Made by a program: the position numbers and the translations under genes
In this document: positions 1 through 8,760 of the stretch, piece by piece
Numbering within the stretch: the first letter of the stretch is position 1
Layout: each line of letters starts with the position of its first letter
NCBI GenBank assembly: GCA_031289015.1
Contig: JAITQG010000048.1
Coordinates: 1 to 64,000, forward strand
Length of the DNA: 64,000 nucleotides
Origin: Lactobacillaceae bacterium
GTDB lineage: Bacteria; Bacillota; Bacilli; Lactobacillales; Lactobacillaceae
Direction of reading: 5' to 3'
Notes under the pieces: generated by a model
Database searches by the model: none
Seen by the model: the letters and a program-made list of their open reading frames with translations, nothing else
Told to the model about the DNA's origin: nothing

Positions 1-165
1 GGTGGAGATGGCGGAGCATTGCTAGCATAGTGGTGGAATAAGCGAGGTAGGAGCACCAACGTGGTCTTAGGGAGTTGGTTTTGCGTTTACGCGAAGCCGA
101 ATCCCTTAGACTAGTGGGACTCTGTCGCCCACCTCTATGCCAGCAACACGGAGCCATTTCCCCCA
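1..165 (-). ncRNA. Putative 6S-like structured RNA, cut by the window edge
   Basis: Bases 1-36 pair imperfectly with 129-164, giving a long outer stem. A second hairpin lies inside (about 62-112), and the two are separated by unpaired stretches on both sides. This closing stem, central bubble and terminal hairpin at about 165 nt is the known architecture of 6S RNA, which binds RNA polymerase. On the minus strand a TATTTT -10-like box (173-178) would start transcription at about 166, just where the pairing begins; the -35 is poor. The strand is inferred from that box and from the direction of the neighbours. No tmRNA hallmarks (tRNA-like end, tag reading frame) are present. The identity is inferred from shape only. 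Confidence 0.4.
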
Positions 166-245
166 GCAACTCAAAATACCTTGGCCCAAAGGGACAAAGA
201 AAACAAAAGACGCCGACCAAACCCACAATCGACATCTAGAAAATG

Positions 246-671
246 CTATATCTCCAAATCCGGGAACCAAATCTTAATCTCGCGTTGAGCATGCTCAACC
301 GAATCAGACCCATGCGAAACATTCCGAACCTCATCCCCAGGCCAATCACGAGCAAAATCTCCGCGAATCGTCCCCGGCGCAGCTTCAGAAGGATTAGTCG
401 ACCCCATCAAAGTCCGCCACCCCTTAATGACGTTGTCCCCCTCAACAACCATCACCACAACCGGGCTCTCCATCATATAGCGCAGTAACCCCGGAAAGAA
501 CGGCTTATCCACCAAGTCACTATAATGTTCTCGTAACAAAGTCTCATTTGGTGTGACCATCCGCAAAGCAATTAAATCATAAGCTTTGCGTTCAATCCGC
601 CGAATAATTTCGCCTACTTTCTTTTGTTGCACGCCGTCTGGTTTAATAATCACAAGTGTCCGTTCTGTCAT
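246..671 (-). CDS. ndk: Nucleoside diphosphate kinase
   Basis: Transfers the gamma-phosphate between nucleoside triphosphates and diphosphates through a phosphohistidine; a cytoplasmic housekeeping enzyme. The 141-aa length is usual for the family. The N-terminal ERTLVIIKPDGV strand and the active-site motif NVSHGSDS (catalytic His120) are intact. It starts at ATG and stands alone. A likely promoter lies 37-64 bases upstream and overlaps a cre-like site. The downstream gap to the window edge holds the 6S-like hairpin. Confidence 0.96.
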   Translation of the reverse strand: MTERTLVIIKPDGVQQKKVGEIIRRIERKAYDLIALRMVTPNETLLREHYSDLVDKPFFPGLLRYMMESPVVVMVVEGDNVIKGWRTLMGSTNPSEAAPGTIRGDFARDWPGDEVRNVSHGSDSVEHAQREIKIWFPDLEI

Positions 672-707
672 CCTTACACCCTCATCCTTCTAACAATTAA
701 TACTTTT

Positions 708-735
708 ATTGTACCGTATTTTGAAAGCGGTTTCA
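708..735 (-). promoter_or_regulatory. Putative ndk promoter with cre-like box
   Basis: On the minus strand TGAAAC (730-735), a 16-base spacer and TACAAT (708-713) form a plausible sigma-A promoter for ndk. The 14-base dyad TGAAAGCGGTTTCA (722-735) covers the -35 and fits the CcpA cre consensus. The position suggests catabolite control of ndk; this is inference. Confidence 0.5.
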
Positions 736-739
736 GTAT

Positions 740-3202
740 TTATTCATTTATTTTAAGAGCTTCAATCATGTTGATGTTTTTTAGTTTGAAGTGAATAATC
801 AACATCACAATTAACGAAAATCCAATCGTGAGCAGCCCAGCACATCCAAAGCTCAACAAGTGAATTGTAGGACTGTACATGATATTGTCGAGCTCGGTTG
901 TCGCCAGAATCAGGCCATGCAAACCAATGCCCAGCCCCCAACCGATAACAATGCCGATCAGCGTCAAAATCCAATTCTCACGATAGACATAACTCGTGAC
1001 TTCACGATCATAAAAACCAAGGACCTTAATCGTTGATAATTCACGCATCCGTTCGGCGACATTAATATTCGTCAAATTATACAACACGACAAACGCCAAT
1101 AGCCCCGCAAAGACAATAATCACAATCACGACAACATTAATGCTGTCCAATGTGACTTTCATGATTTCACGGTTCTTGTTCATGAAATTGACGTTTAAAA
1201 TATTGGGGTCTTGCATTAACGTGCTGCTGACCTTATCTTCACCACTTGCCGGTAACTCCTTGAATTTCATCAGTGCGGTCGTGTAGCGCGGTTGTGCATG
1301 CATGACGGTTTGATAATATTGTGCCGTCATATAAATCGCGTGGCCACTATATTGTTCTGTGATGCCCCCGACTTTGAGGCGATATTGTTTGCCATCAATT
1401 GTCTTGGCGGTAAATGTTTTGCCAACCTTTAACTTAAAGAGCTTGGCAAATTTTTCAGTCACCACGGCGCTGTGGTTGTCGAGCTTAATCGCTTGCCCGG
1501 TTTGCCGATCGCGCAACGTCACGTATTTGGTAAATTGTTCAGGCTTGTCTGTCACCATTAGCGTTGCGGACTGCGTATCAACTTGCTTGGCCTTTTTCTC
1601 CAGGTTGCCCACGCTGACTGGCGTATACGCGTCAAAGTGTTTGGTATCCTTGAGCACTGCTTTTACAGCTGGTGTCAGTTCAGTTGTCGTCACGGTCGCT
1701 TGGTAATGATAGACGGTTTTGAATTGCAGATTTAAAATGTCGCCGATCGAATTACGCAAACCAAAGCCCGCCACCATCAAAGCTGTACAGCCCGCCACCC
1801 CAACGATGACCATGATCATGCGAGTTTTGTACCTAAACAAATTACGTACCGTGACTTTTTGCAAGAAGGTCAAGTGCCGCCAGATGAACACGATCCGTTC
1901 GAGCAAAATGCGCTTACCTGATTTCGGCGCCTTGGGTTGCATCAAGGCCGCTGGGTTCGCTTGTAAATCCCAGCGAAGAACAAACAAACTCACGCCCAAC
2001 GTGCAGATCAACGCCACCACTACACTAATCGCCGACAAACTCCATGAATGGACTGGGATAAATTCGCTGATGTTGTAGACCCCCGAAAAGGCATCCACAA
2101 TCACGTAAGCCAAGCCGTATTCACCAATCAAAATCCCAATAACCGCGCCAAATAAACCGGTCAACACGGCATATAAGATATATTTCTTAGCGATGTCACC
2201 ACTCTGATACCCCAATGCTTTAAGGGTCCCAATTTGCATGCGATTTTCTTCGACCATGCGCGTCATCGTAGTCATCACGATGAGGACGGCCACCAATAAG
2301 AAGAACAACGGGAAAACGAGTGCGATTTTTTCAACACTTGTCGAATTGTCGCGGTATTCATTATAGCCAGGATTGTCAGCGCGCAAAAAAGTATAAATCT
2401 TACTTTGCACTTGAACTGGCAGACCTTGTGATAAACGCGTTGATACCGTTTTTGCCGCAACTTTGCTGACTTGTTTTGCGGTTTGCTTGGCTAATTTATT
2501 ATAGGCACTCGTGTATGCAACGTATTTGTGGGGGTTTTGCAACGTGATTTGTGCCGTTGTCGCCCCTGCGAGATTCAGCGCGGCCGGTTTGACAATGGCA
2601 AAATAATCCACAACACCCTTGCCGACAGTTGCATTGCCCCGACTCTTATTGTCAATAAATCGTGGCGAATTTACGAAGCCAACAATTTTGAATTTATGGT
2701 CACCTAATACGGCCGGTGAAATTCCACTCGCGCCTTGCATCTGGCTCATGTTTGGGGTTAATGAAATCTTCTGCCCAAGCTTAAAGCCAAACTTTTCTTT
2801 GGTAATTTGATCGAGGCTGATTTCCGTTTTGGTCTGCGGCATCCGACCAGATACGATGGCATATTGTTGCTTGTCAGGCTCTGGAATAAAATCGATGACG
2901 GCGTTGTGCTCCTTGACAGCCAAGGTGATTTCTTTGGTCAGCTTAACGCTTTGCACCCCTGCCACTTGCTTGAGCTTTTTAGCATCGGCTTGAGTGAAGC
3001 CATATTGGGAACTCAAGCGAAAATCTGCTAATTCATGCTGGGTAAAATAGTGCTGGGCGCGCACCAATAAATCGGCACTCGAAATCGTGAGGCCGGCATA
3101 AATGGCGACCCCAATAAAAATAATTCCGACAATTGACAAAAAGCGGGTCGGCGACTGAAAAATTTCTTTCCAACCAATTTTACTTAATGCTGTCTTTTTC
3201 AT
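740..3202 (-). CDS. FtsX-family ABC transporter permease
   Basis: A large permease (820 aa from the internal ATG) of the MacB/FtsX type. It has an N-terminal membrane helix (about residues 15-35), a long extracellular domain, three helices near 300-410, a further helix near 455-480, a second extracellular domain and three C-terminal helices (about 690-810). The two-fold repeated FtsX core fits this. Such proteins export peptides or lipids, or act in antimicrobial resistance. The track start (GTG 3214) and the ATG at 3202 are both possible; I prefer the ATG, next to the stop of the ATPase gene, which implies translational coupling. The substrate is unknown. Confidence 0.85.
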   Translation of the reverse strand: MKKTALSKIGWKEIFQSPTRFLSIVGIIFIGVAIYAGLTISSADLLVRAQHYFTQHELADFRLSSQYGFTQADAKKLKQVAGVQSVKLTKEITLAVKEHNAVIDFIPEPDKQQYAIVSGRMPQTKTEISLDQITKEKFGFKLGQKISLTPNMSQMQGASGISPAVLGDHKFKIVGFVNSPRFIDNKSRGNATVGKGVVDYFAIVKPAALNLAGATTAQITLQNPHKYVAYTSAYNKLAKQTAKQVSKVAAKTVSTRLSQGLPVQVQSKIYTFLRADNPGYNEYRDNSTSVEKIALVFPLFFLLVAVLIVMTTMTRMVEENRMQIGTLKALGYQSGDIAKKYILYAVLTGLFGAVIGILIGEYGLAYVIVDAFSGVYNISEFIPVHSWSLSAISVVVALICTLGVSLFVLRWDLQANPAALMQPKAPKSGKRILLERIVFIWRHLTFLQKVTVRNLFRYKTRMIMVIVGVAGCTALMVAGFGLRNSIGDILNLQFKTVYHYQATVTTTELTPAVKAVLKDTKHFDAYTPVSVGNLEKKAKQVDTQSATLMVTDKPEQFTKYVTLRDRQTGQAIKLDNHSAVVTEKFAKLFKLKVGKTFTAKTIDGKQYRLKVGGITEQYSGHAIYMTAQYYQTVMHAQPRYTTALMKFKELPASGEDKVSSTLMQDPNILNVNFMNKNREIMKVTLDSINVVVIVIIVFAGLLAFVVLYNLTNINVAERMRELSTIKVLGFYDREVTSYVYRENWILTLIGIVIGWGLGIGLHGLILATTELDNIMYSPTIHLLSFGCAGLLTIGFSLIVMLIIHFKLKNINMIEALKINE

Positions 3203-3207
3203 GGCGC

Positions 3208-3909
3208 CTACCACTCAATCGTTTCAACATCTGTTGGCGTCGTGTTGGTGATAATTTCTTGCACCTTTGCATCATGAATGCGAATCACGCGGTCGGCCAT
3301 AGGCGCAATCGCTGAATTGTGGGTAATCACAATCACCGTCGTGCCGGTTTGATCACAAATGTCACGCAACGCCTTTAAAATCAGCTTTCCCGTCGTATAG
3401 TCAAGTGCACCCGTTGGCTCATCACACAACAACAACTTGGGCTTCTTGGCAATCGCGCGTGCAATCGTTACCCGTTGTTGCTCACCACCGGATAATTGCG
3501 CAATAAAATTATCTTGCCGATCAGCCAAGCCAACCGCGGCCAATGCTTCATGTGAATCCATGGCATCCGTGACAATTTGATTCGCTAAGTCGACATTTTC
3601 TTGTGCCGTTAAGTTCGGCACCAAATTATAAAATTGAAAAACAAACCCAACATCATCGCGCCGATATTGCGTTAATTGTTTTTGCGTAAAAGCCGCAATA
3701 TCGATGCCATCTACCAAAATTTGCCCGCTCGTTGGTTTGTCCATCCCACCGAGCATGTTGAGTGCCGTTGACTTACCCGAGCCACTCGGTCCAAGGATGA
3801 TCGCAAATTCACCCTGTTCAATTTGAAAATTCACGCCGTTATTAGCCGCGATGGTCGTATTACCAACGTGATATAGACGCTGCACATCTTTAAATTCGAT
3901 ATAACTCAT
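3208..3909 (-). CDS. ABC transporter ATP-binding protein (LolD/MacB type)
   Basis: 233-aa nucleotide-binding subunit. The Walker A motif GPSGSGKST lies at residues 40-48, followed by a Q-loop, the signature LSGGEQQR, Walker [13 protein letters not shown] and the H-loop VITHN. The sequence belongs to the group that pairs with FtsX-like permeases. It overlaps or abuts the downstream permease gene, so the two form one exporter operon. No regulator lies next to it, so a bacitracin-sensing type of system is not supported here. Confidence 0.9.
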   Translation of the reverse strand: MSYIEFKDVQRLYHVGNTTIAANNGVNFQIEQGEFAIILGPSGSGKSTALNMLGGMDKPTSGQILVDGIDIAAFTQKQLTQYRRDDVGFVFQFYNLVPNLTAQENVDLANQIVTDAMDSHEALAAVGLADRQDNFIAQLSGGEQQRVTIARAIAKKPKLLLCDEPTGALDYTTGKLILKALRDICDQTGTTVIVITHNSAIAPMADRVIRIHDAKVQEIITNTTPTDVETIEW

Positions 3910-4119
3910 AATCTGCTCACTTTCAAAAAATGCTTCTCTTATAATTTAGCAAAAACTCGCAAATAAGCTGTGTTGAAACTCTTCGTGTATGCATCGACTT
4001 TTCATAGATTCGCTTTGAATTGTCTTTTTTATTAGTATATCGAATATTAAATTTTAATGTAACATCGTTTAGCTTTTTAAATTATTTTCTTTTGTAAATC
4101 ATTTTTTCATGAAATAAGC
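3910..4119. other. AT-rich intergenic region
   Basis: About 210 bases between the exporter ATPase start and the next terminator. It is AT-rich and should hold the promoter of the exporter operon, but I could not fix convincing -35 and -10 boxes. I see no ORF or repeat in it. Confidence 0.5.
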
Positions 4120-4162
4120 TAAAACAAAAATGATTGGCACGAGATTTATCCTCGCGTCAATC
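4120..4162 (-). terminator. Rho-independent terminator of the ABC/peptide cluster
   Basis: On the minus strand a 12-base arm (4151-4162) pairs with 4132-4143 (GATTGGCACGAG on plus), with two mismatches, and is followed by ATTTTTGTTTT. It lies directly after the 4166 stop codon. Confidence 0.75.
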
Positions 4163-4165
4163 AAA

Positions 4166-5290
4166 TTATCCTGATGTGAATGCAGATTTTGCTTGCATAT
4201 GATTTTGAGCAGTACGAATTGTATAAAGCAACACAATATACGCTAATGTAACCAAGCACCCGTTGCTAAAATTAACCGCCGGATTCAAAGCTTCTTTTGC
4301 GACGTGTTGATTAACAATTAAGCCCCCTTGTAAATAAACGCCAGGCACCCATTTTAAAATCGGATCCAAAACTGGCAAGATGATTGGGGCGGCGATTTGC
4401 GCCATTGTTACTAACAAGGTCACCATAATCGTCAACAATTGATGTTTGAAAATACTCCCAATAACTTGTGCAAATAGTAGAAAACCAATAATGCCAAGAA
4501 GTTGCAATACTCCCCCTTCAACAATTACTTTCCAGATTGGAATTGCAGTATACGCCACAGTATTTTGCAACACCTCTGGATACGCTAGGTGTCCTGGACC
4601 AAAAAATATAGTTCCCAGTCCAAACGCAATCACCAGGACAGCACCATAAACCAGTACCCCAGCTGCAAAAGTCGAACATAACAGATAATTATCTAAGTGG
4701 TTGGTCTTGATCGGTAAAATCAAATCCATATTTTTATTACGTTGATATTTTTTGGTTAAATCAGCTGTCAGCATGAAAATCATCAACGCAATAATAATTT
4801 CTGGCAGCAACGAATTCATGACTGAACTAACATAATTAACCCCGGATACGCCATCACCGCGCATATCTGGATAAACATTATGTTCCTCGATAAACTTTAG
4901 CTTGGCGAGTTTTGCCTGCTGAGCATTATCGTTACTAATTTTTGCTTGGTCATCAGCATTATTTGCTGCATCTAGTTTAAGCAACGCCAGTTTGGACTTT
5001 GCCACTTTGCTCCATTGTTTATTCGTAAATGCTTTTTTAATTTTTGTTTCAATGGCATAGCGTTGCGTAAGCTTCTCATCAACTGGTTGATTATGAGCTT
5101 TTGACTTTGCAATCGCTTGTTTTTCACTGGCCATGTTAATGTTTAATGCTCCATCAAATTGTGATAGATTACTGGCATTATATTGCAGGTGAAAATATCC
5201 GCCTAACAACAACATTATGACCAACAATGGGATATAGAAGTGCCTTTTCTTAATCAACGCCATGAATTCAATTCTTATTATTTTGTTCAA
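4166..5290 (-). CDS. ABC-2-like membrane protein, second paralogue
   Basis: 374 aa. One N-terminal membrane helix is followed by a charged extracellular domain of about 130 residues, then five hydrophobic helices to the C-terminus, as in ABC-2 permeases of antimicrobial-peptide immunity or export systems. It is clearly paralogous to the 5629-6777 product: both begin LNKI-RxxFxALI and share the ‘HNVYP’ segment. I moved the start to the TTG at 5290, because AAGGAG lies six bases upstream and the paralogue also uses TTG. The two permeases bracket the small secreted peptide gene and probably share the upstream ATPase, perhaps as a heterodimer. Confidence 0.7.
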   Translation of the reverse strand: MNKIIRIEFMALIKKRHFYIPLLVIMLLLGGYFHLQYNASNLSQFDGALNINMASEKQAIAKSKAHNQPVDEKLTQRYAIETKIKKAFTNKQWSKVAKSKLALLKLDAANNADDQAKISNDNAQQAKLAKLKFIEEHNVYPDMRGDGVSGVNYVSSVMNSLLPEIIIALMIFMLTADLTKKYQRNKNMDLILPIKTNHLDNYLLCSTFAAGVLVYGAVLVIAFGLGTIFFGPGHLAYPEVLQNTVAYTAIPIWKVIVEGGVLQLLGIIGFLLFAQVIGSIFKHQLLTIMVTLLVTMAQIAAPIILPVLDPILKWVPGVYLQGGLIVNQHVAKEALNPAVNFSNGCLVTLAYIVLLYTIRTAQNHMQAKSAFTSG

Positions 5291-5337
5291 GACGAGCTCC
5301 TTGCTGAACCGCATTACCATTCAGTCGCATCAAATAT

Positions 5338-5616
5338 TTAATTAATTCTGTGATACCGCCAAATTTGTTGCCAACGATCATAATTCCATCCACCAGCAGC
5401 GTCAATTTCTTCAAGTGTTCTACCTGAATATTGAAAAGTAACATCACGTTTGTGCCAGGCCCCATAAGTTATTTCTGAAGTGATTTTATTTTTATCTTTA
5501 TAGCGCCAATCATCAACTGATTCTGCCTGTGCCATAACAGATTGAAAAACTATGCCTACTGAAAATCCAATAATTACAATACCTAGCAAACTGAGTAATA
5601 CTTTAAATTTTTTCAT
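5338..5616 (-). CDS. Small secreted peptide, lactococcin-972-like
   Basis: 92 aa. A clear signal peptide (MKKFKVLL…, hydrophobic core, likely cleavage after AQA near residue 32) precedes a mature part of about 60 aa. The mature part has no cysteine and is rich in Trp, Tyr and His, with WRYKDK, YGAWHK and AAGGWNYDRW stretches. Size, signal and aromatic pattern recall lactococcin 972-family bacteriocins, which are sec-exported and encoded beside ABC-type immunity proteins. It lies between two ABC-2-like permease genes behind an ATPase gene, all on one strand. An RBS (AGGAG) precedes the ATG. The family assignment is by eye; a non-bacteriocin signalling or immunity role is possible. Confidence 0.5.
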   Translation of the reverse strand: MKKFKVLLSLLGIVIIGFSVGIVFQSVMAQAESVDDWRYKDKNKITSEITYGAWHKRDVTFQYSGRTLEEIDAAGGWNYDRWQQIWRYHRIN

Positions 5617-5628
5617 AAATAACTCCTA

Positions 5629-6777
5629 TTATTCATTATCATTAATTAGCAAATGTTGACTGGTTTTTTTTTCTATTTTTTGTTGAGACATCCGTATACT
5701 TAAAAGGACAAATATCCAGATTATCGACACAAGCACTCCTTGATCATATGTAATGGCATGATTATTTGTAATTGTTGCAATATGATTATTAACTACGAAG
5801 CCACCCGTTAAATACATTTCTGGAATTATATGCATAATCGAATAAAACGAAGTAAATACTATAGGCGCGACGGATTGAAATACGGTCACTAGTACAGTAA
5901 TCATAATGGTCAATACGGTGTTTTTGAATATTCCACTAAATATTTGTGCGAGTAACAAAACAGCAAAAATACCAAGAATTTGGAGTGACATGGTCTTCAA
6001 TAGGACAATCCAAATTGGAATCGATTTTATACTTTTAGCCGTTTCAAAAATAATTGGATATTGAAAATGGCCCAGTCCATTAAAAATTGTACCTATTAAT
6101 AAAGTGCTAGCTATTATTACGAAATAAACAACAATGGCCGCAGTAAAACTAGTAATTAGCTTTGAATTATCCATAACATTAGATTTTAGCGGGAAAAGTA
6201 AATTTACATTTTTTTTGTTTTGATATTTTTTTGTTAAATTCCCAACCACCATAAATATAATGATTACCACAAACAATTCAGGAAATAATATATTTAATGT
6301 ATCCAACGTAAAGTTTAATCCTGATAATGCACTATTGTTAATATTTGGGTAGACGTTATGGCTTTTTACGAATTGTAAAATCAATTTTTGACGCTGAAAA
6401 TAAATTAAGCCTGGATCTTCCTTGGCAGTAATATGATATTTTTTCGCATAAGCAGCATCAATATCAATTAATGTTATACGATCTTTAGCAACCTGGCTCC
6501 ACTCATGCTTATCAAACGAAACTTGAATTCTTTTCATTAATTTTTGTTCTTTTGATAACCATGCGGGTATTGCTTTACCACTCTTCTTAATCTCTTTTAT
6601 TTGTTTATCATTGAAAGAAATGTTATCCGTTAATAATCCAGCGACACTTCTAGTTGAGCTAGAAGTATACTGTCCAGCATAAAACCCCCCGATAATAATT
6701 ACAATTAACAACAGAGGAATATAAAAAATTTTCTTACGTATTAAGGCGATGAAATCAAGCCTACTAATCTTGTTCAA
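5629..6777 (-). CDS. ABC-2-like membrane protein, first paralogue
   Basis: 382 aa, starting at TTG with GGAGG upstream; it overlaps the end of the ATPase gene by 14 bases. Topology: an N-terminal helix (about 14-32), an extracellular domain to about residue 165, then helices near 170-190, 215-245, 265-290, 295-320 and 345-365. Being co-translated with the ATPase, it is the obvious membrane partner. Compared with its paralogue it is more AT-rich and more hydrophobic. Likely role: export of, or self-protection against, the neighbouring peptide (inference). Confidence 0.7.
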   Translation of the reverse strand: MNKISRLDFIALIRKKIFYIPLLLIVIIIGGFYAGQYTSSSTRSVAGLLTDNISFNDKQIKEIKKSGKAIPAWLSKEQKLMKRIQVSFDKHEWSQVAKDRITLIDIDAAYAKKYHITAKEDPGLIYFQRQKLILQFVKSHNVYPNINNSALSGLNFTLDTLNILFPELFVVIIIFMVVGNLTKKYQNKKNVNLLFPLKSNVMDNSKLITSFTAAIVVYFVIIASTLLIGTIFNGLGHFQYPIIFETAKSIKSIPIWIVLLKTMSLQILGIFAVLLLAQIFSGIFKNTVLTIMITVLVTVFQSVAPIVFTSFYSIMHIIPEMYLTGGFVVNNHIATITNNHAITYDQGVLVSIIWIFVLLSIRMSQQKIEKKTSQHLLINDNE

Positions 6778-7366
6778 TTAGCTCACCTCCCCGCAAGGTC
6801 AGTAATTTAGATTCAATTAAAGCCAAGTCGTCTGGCTGATGGGTAACAAATATAATCAGCTTATTTTTTTTACTCATTTCAGAAGTCAAAATTAAGATTA
6901 ATTTTTCGAGATTAACTTCATCTAAACCGTTATTTAACTCATCAATCAACCAATATTTGGTATCACTAACCAAATATAAAGCCAACGTGAGCATTTTATG
7001 CATTCCCAGCGAATATGAACTAACACGCCGTTTTATATATTCAGTCATGTTTAGTTCAGTGACGACGTGATCAATTACAACATCACTTTTCCAAATAAAT
7101 TTAATGTATTCCAAATAGTCTATCCCGGTCATTGTGGAATCAAATTCAAAATCATTAGGTAAATAAAACACATTACGTTGTGGCACTGATGCATAAATTT
7201 TGCCAGTAAATGGGACAAGTCCAAAAATAGCGTTTAACAAGGTAGACTTACCAGAACCATTGCGCGCTTTAATGAGATAAAATTCATTTTCAAGAAAAGA
7301 ATAATTGACGTTATTTAATACATTTAACTTATTAAAGGAAACGCCGAGATTGCTGATTTCAATCAT
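6764..7366 (-). CDS. Short ABC transporter ATPase
   Basis: 200-aa ATP-binding subunit. Walker A is present as KARNGSGKST and Walker B as YWLIDELNNGLD; the H-loop is FVTHQPDD. The signature region reads SSYSLGMHKML, so the usual LSGGQ is degenerate (YSLGM), as in many bacteriocin-immunity ATPases of the BcrA/CcmA group. First gene of the peptide cluster. The gap upstream is very AT-rich and should contain the promoter. Confidence 0.8.
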   Translation of the reverse strand: MIEISNLGVSFNKLNVLNNVNYSFLENEFYLIKARNGSGKSTLLNAIFGLVPFTGKIYASVPQRNVFYLPNDFEFDSTMTGIDYLEYIKFIWKSDVVIDHVVTELNMTEYIKRRVSSYSLGMHKMLTLALYLVSDTKYWLIDELNNGLDEVNLEKLILILTSEMSKKNKLIIFVTHQPDDLALIESKLLTLRGGELIEQD

Positions 7367-7467
7367 ATTATGTACCCGTGAACTTATTGATTAAATTACC
7401 ATTCAAACTGTCTTAAATATACTAACATAAGTATTTATAAATTACTGCTAATATCTATAAAAAATAT

Positions 7468-7483
7468 AAAAACCACGTTAACT
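7468..7483 (-). repeat. Solitary copy of a terminator arm
   Basis: AAAAACCACGTTAACT occurs here and again at 7809-7824, where it forms one arm of a real terminator. Here the second arm is missing. It overlaps the end of the small membrane-protein gene and is followed on the minus strand by a T-rich run. Confidence 0.5.
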
Positions 7484-7694
7484 AATTATTTAGCTCGTTT
7501 TCTGTCGATTTATTTGATTTGATTACTTTATTAAGGGACAACTGCTTATCAACCCCATTACAAATGAAAATCAAAGCCAAACATACCCGTTGAATCCATA
7601 AGTTTTTCTCACCAACAATAAAGCTGGCTAATATAACAAAACCTACAGTACTCCACAAGATAATAAATTTGTTTTTAATTTGTTCCTTCATCAT
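7482..7694 (-). CDS. Small membrane protein, unknown
   Basis: About 70 aa from the ATG at 7694 (the track uses the GTG at 7700); AGGGTGG precedes it. Two hydrophobic helices (roughly residues 10-27 and 33-48) are followed by a polar Lys/Ser/Asn tail. It lies upstream of the ABC/peptide cluster on the same strand, with a 115-base gap. The small two-helix shape is common among bacteriocin immunity or phage-like accessory proteins, but no family was recognised. Confidence 0.45.
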   Translation of the reverse strand: MMKEQIKNKFIILWSTVGFVILASFIVGEKNLWIQRVCLALIFICNGVDKQLSLNKVIKSNKSTENELNN

Positions 7695-7804
7695 TGCCAC
7701 CCTGCGTCTTTTATTCGCTCATGATGCTTCTTAGAAAATAAACTATAAACCGTATTTTATAACATTGTTTTTAATTAAGCAATTAATATCCTTATTCTCG
7801 GAAT

Positions 7805-7846
7805 ATCTAAAAACCACGTTAACTTGTTAGCTAGTTAACGTGGTTT
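7805..7846 (-). terminator. Rho-independent terminator after the low-complexity protein gene
   Basis: AAACCACGTTAACT (7811-7824) pairs with AGTTAACGTGGTTT (7833-7846), 14 perfect base pairs. On the minus strand it ends in a short T-run. It serves the gene ending at 7877. Confidence 0.85.
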
Positions 7847-7876
7847 CATCGTGATACATTTTTTTAGTTAGGCCAC

Positions 7877-8746
7877 TTACTTCGTTGGTACAATCCGCAA
7901 GCCTAAATGACGACGGCCATAAATGGGTTGCTTGCGGGTTTCCATTCCTGTTAAATACACCAATTCGCGTTGCTCTGAATATGGCTTGCGGGCTGGTTGA
8001 CGATTCGTTGTTGGGCTGGGTTTATTACCACTTGTTGCCACTGGCTTATCATCGCGTTTTTCAAAGCGCTTCTTAATTGAGCCTTCAACTGATTGATTGG
8101 TCTTAGCAAACTTTGGTTGTTCAGGCCGTTTTTCAATTGGTTGATGCGTGCGCACGGCCGCAGTTGATACCGGTATGCTTGTCAAACTTGCAACACTTGA
8201 AGCAACCACGTTTTCACTGGCCGCACTGCTCGAGCTGGCAACTGAAACTGGCTCCGTAACAACGTTAACTGTTGATTCGGTCACTTCAGCAACAACTGAT
8301 TCTGCGATAACCTCGCTAACTGGTGCTGCCACTACTGCAACTACCGGTTGAGCTGATTGTTCAACTACCACCGCTGCTGTTTCAACTAAGCTAGCACCTG
8401 CAGATTCAGCTGGAACTTCACTTGTCTCAACCACCGGTGCGGGCGTTGGCTCCACCTTGGCCACGCTCGGCACAATATCAATATAGGCATACGTTTCCAC
8501 GTCCCGCCATTGCCACTTGCCTTTAAATTGCGTCAAAGCTTTGCGCCACTTAATCAAGTACGCTACGGCCAATTCGTTTTTCATCGTTGGTGCTAGCGCG
8601 GTCGCCGTGACGGTATACTTTGCTAAAACTTGTAATTCAGTATTCCCAGCCAACCACGCCTCCAAGACGTCGCGAACGCTTGCTTGTTTGTCAGCGACTG
8701 AGCCAATTTTGACCCAGTTCACCTTCGTATTAGTCTTATTTACCAT
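7877..8746 (-). CDS. Low-complexity protein of unknown function
   Basis: About 289 aa from the ATG at 8746. Residues 1-95 look folded (several Trp, one KGKWQWRD segment). Residues about 95-200 are a Val/Ala/Ser/Thr/Glu-rich disordered stretch with VVE-A-like repeats, and the last 85 residues are basic (pI clearly high, many Lys/Arg/Gln/Pro). No signal peptide or membrane segment is seen. It follows the TPR gene by 14 bases and is probably cotranscribed with it. I do not recognise a family; a nucleic-acid or envelope-associated role would be guesswork. Confidence 0.65.
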   Translation of the reverse strand: MVNKTNTKVNWVKIGSVADKQASVRDVLEAWLAGNTELQVLAKYTVTATALAPTMKNELAVAYLIKWRKALTQFKGKWQWRDVETYAYIDIVPSVAKVEPTPAPVVETSEVPAESAGASLVETAAVVVEQSAQPVVAVVAAPVSEVIAESVVAEVTESTVNVVTEPVSVASSSSAASENVVASSVASLTSIPVSTAAVRTHQPIEKRPEQPKFAKTNQSVEGSIKKRFEKRDDKPVATSGNKPSPTTNRQPARKPYSEQRELVYLTGMETRKQPIYGRRHLGLRIVPTK

Positions 8747-8760
8747 TTGCAATATCCATT

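Noticed and set aside
1-240. Possible tmRNA or RNase P RNA at the left edge
   Set aside because: No tRNA-like acceptor/T-loop end, no tag reading frame, and none of the conserved RNase P P4 sequence; the hairpin shape fits 6S better.
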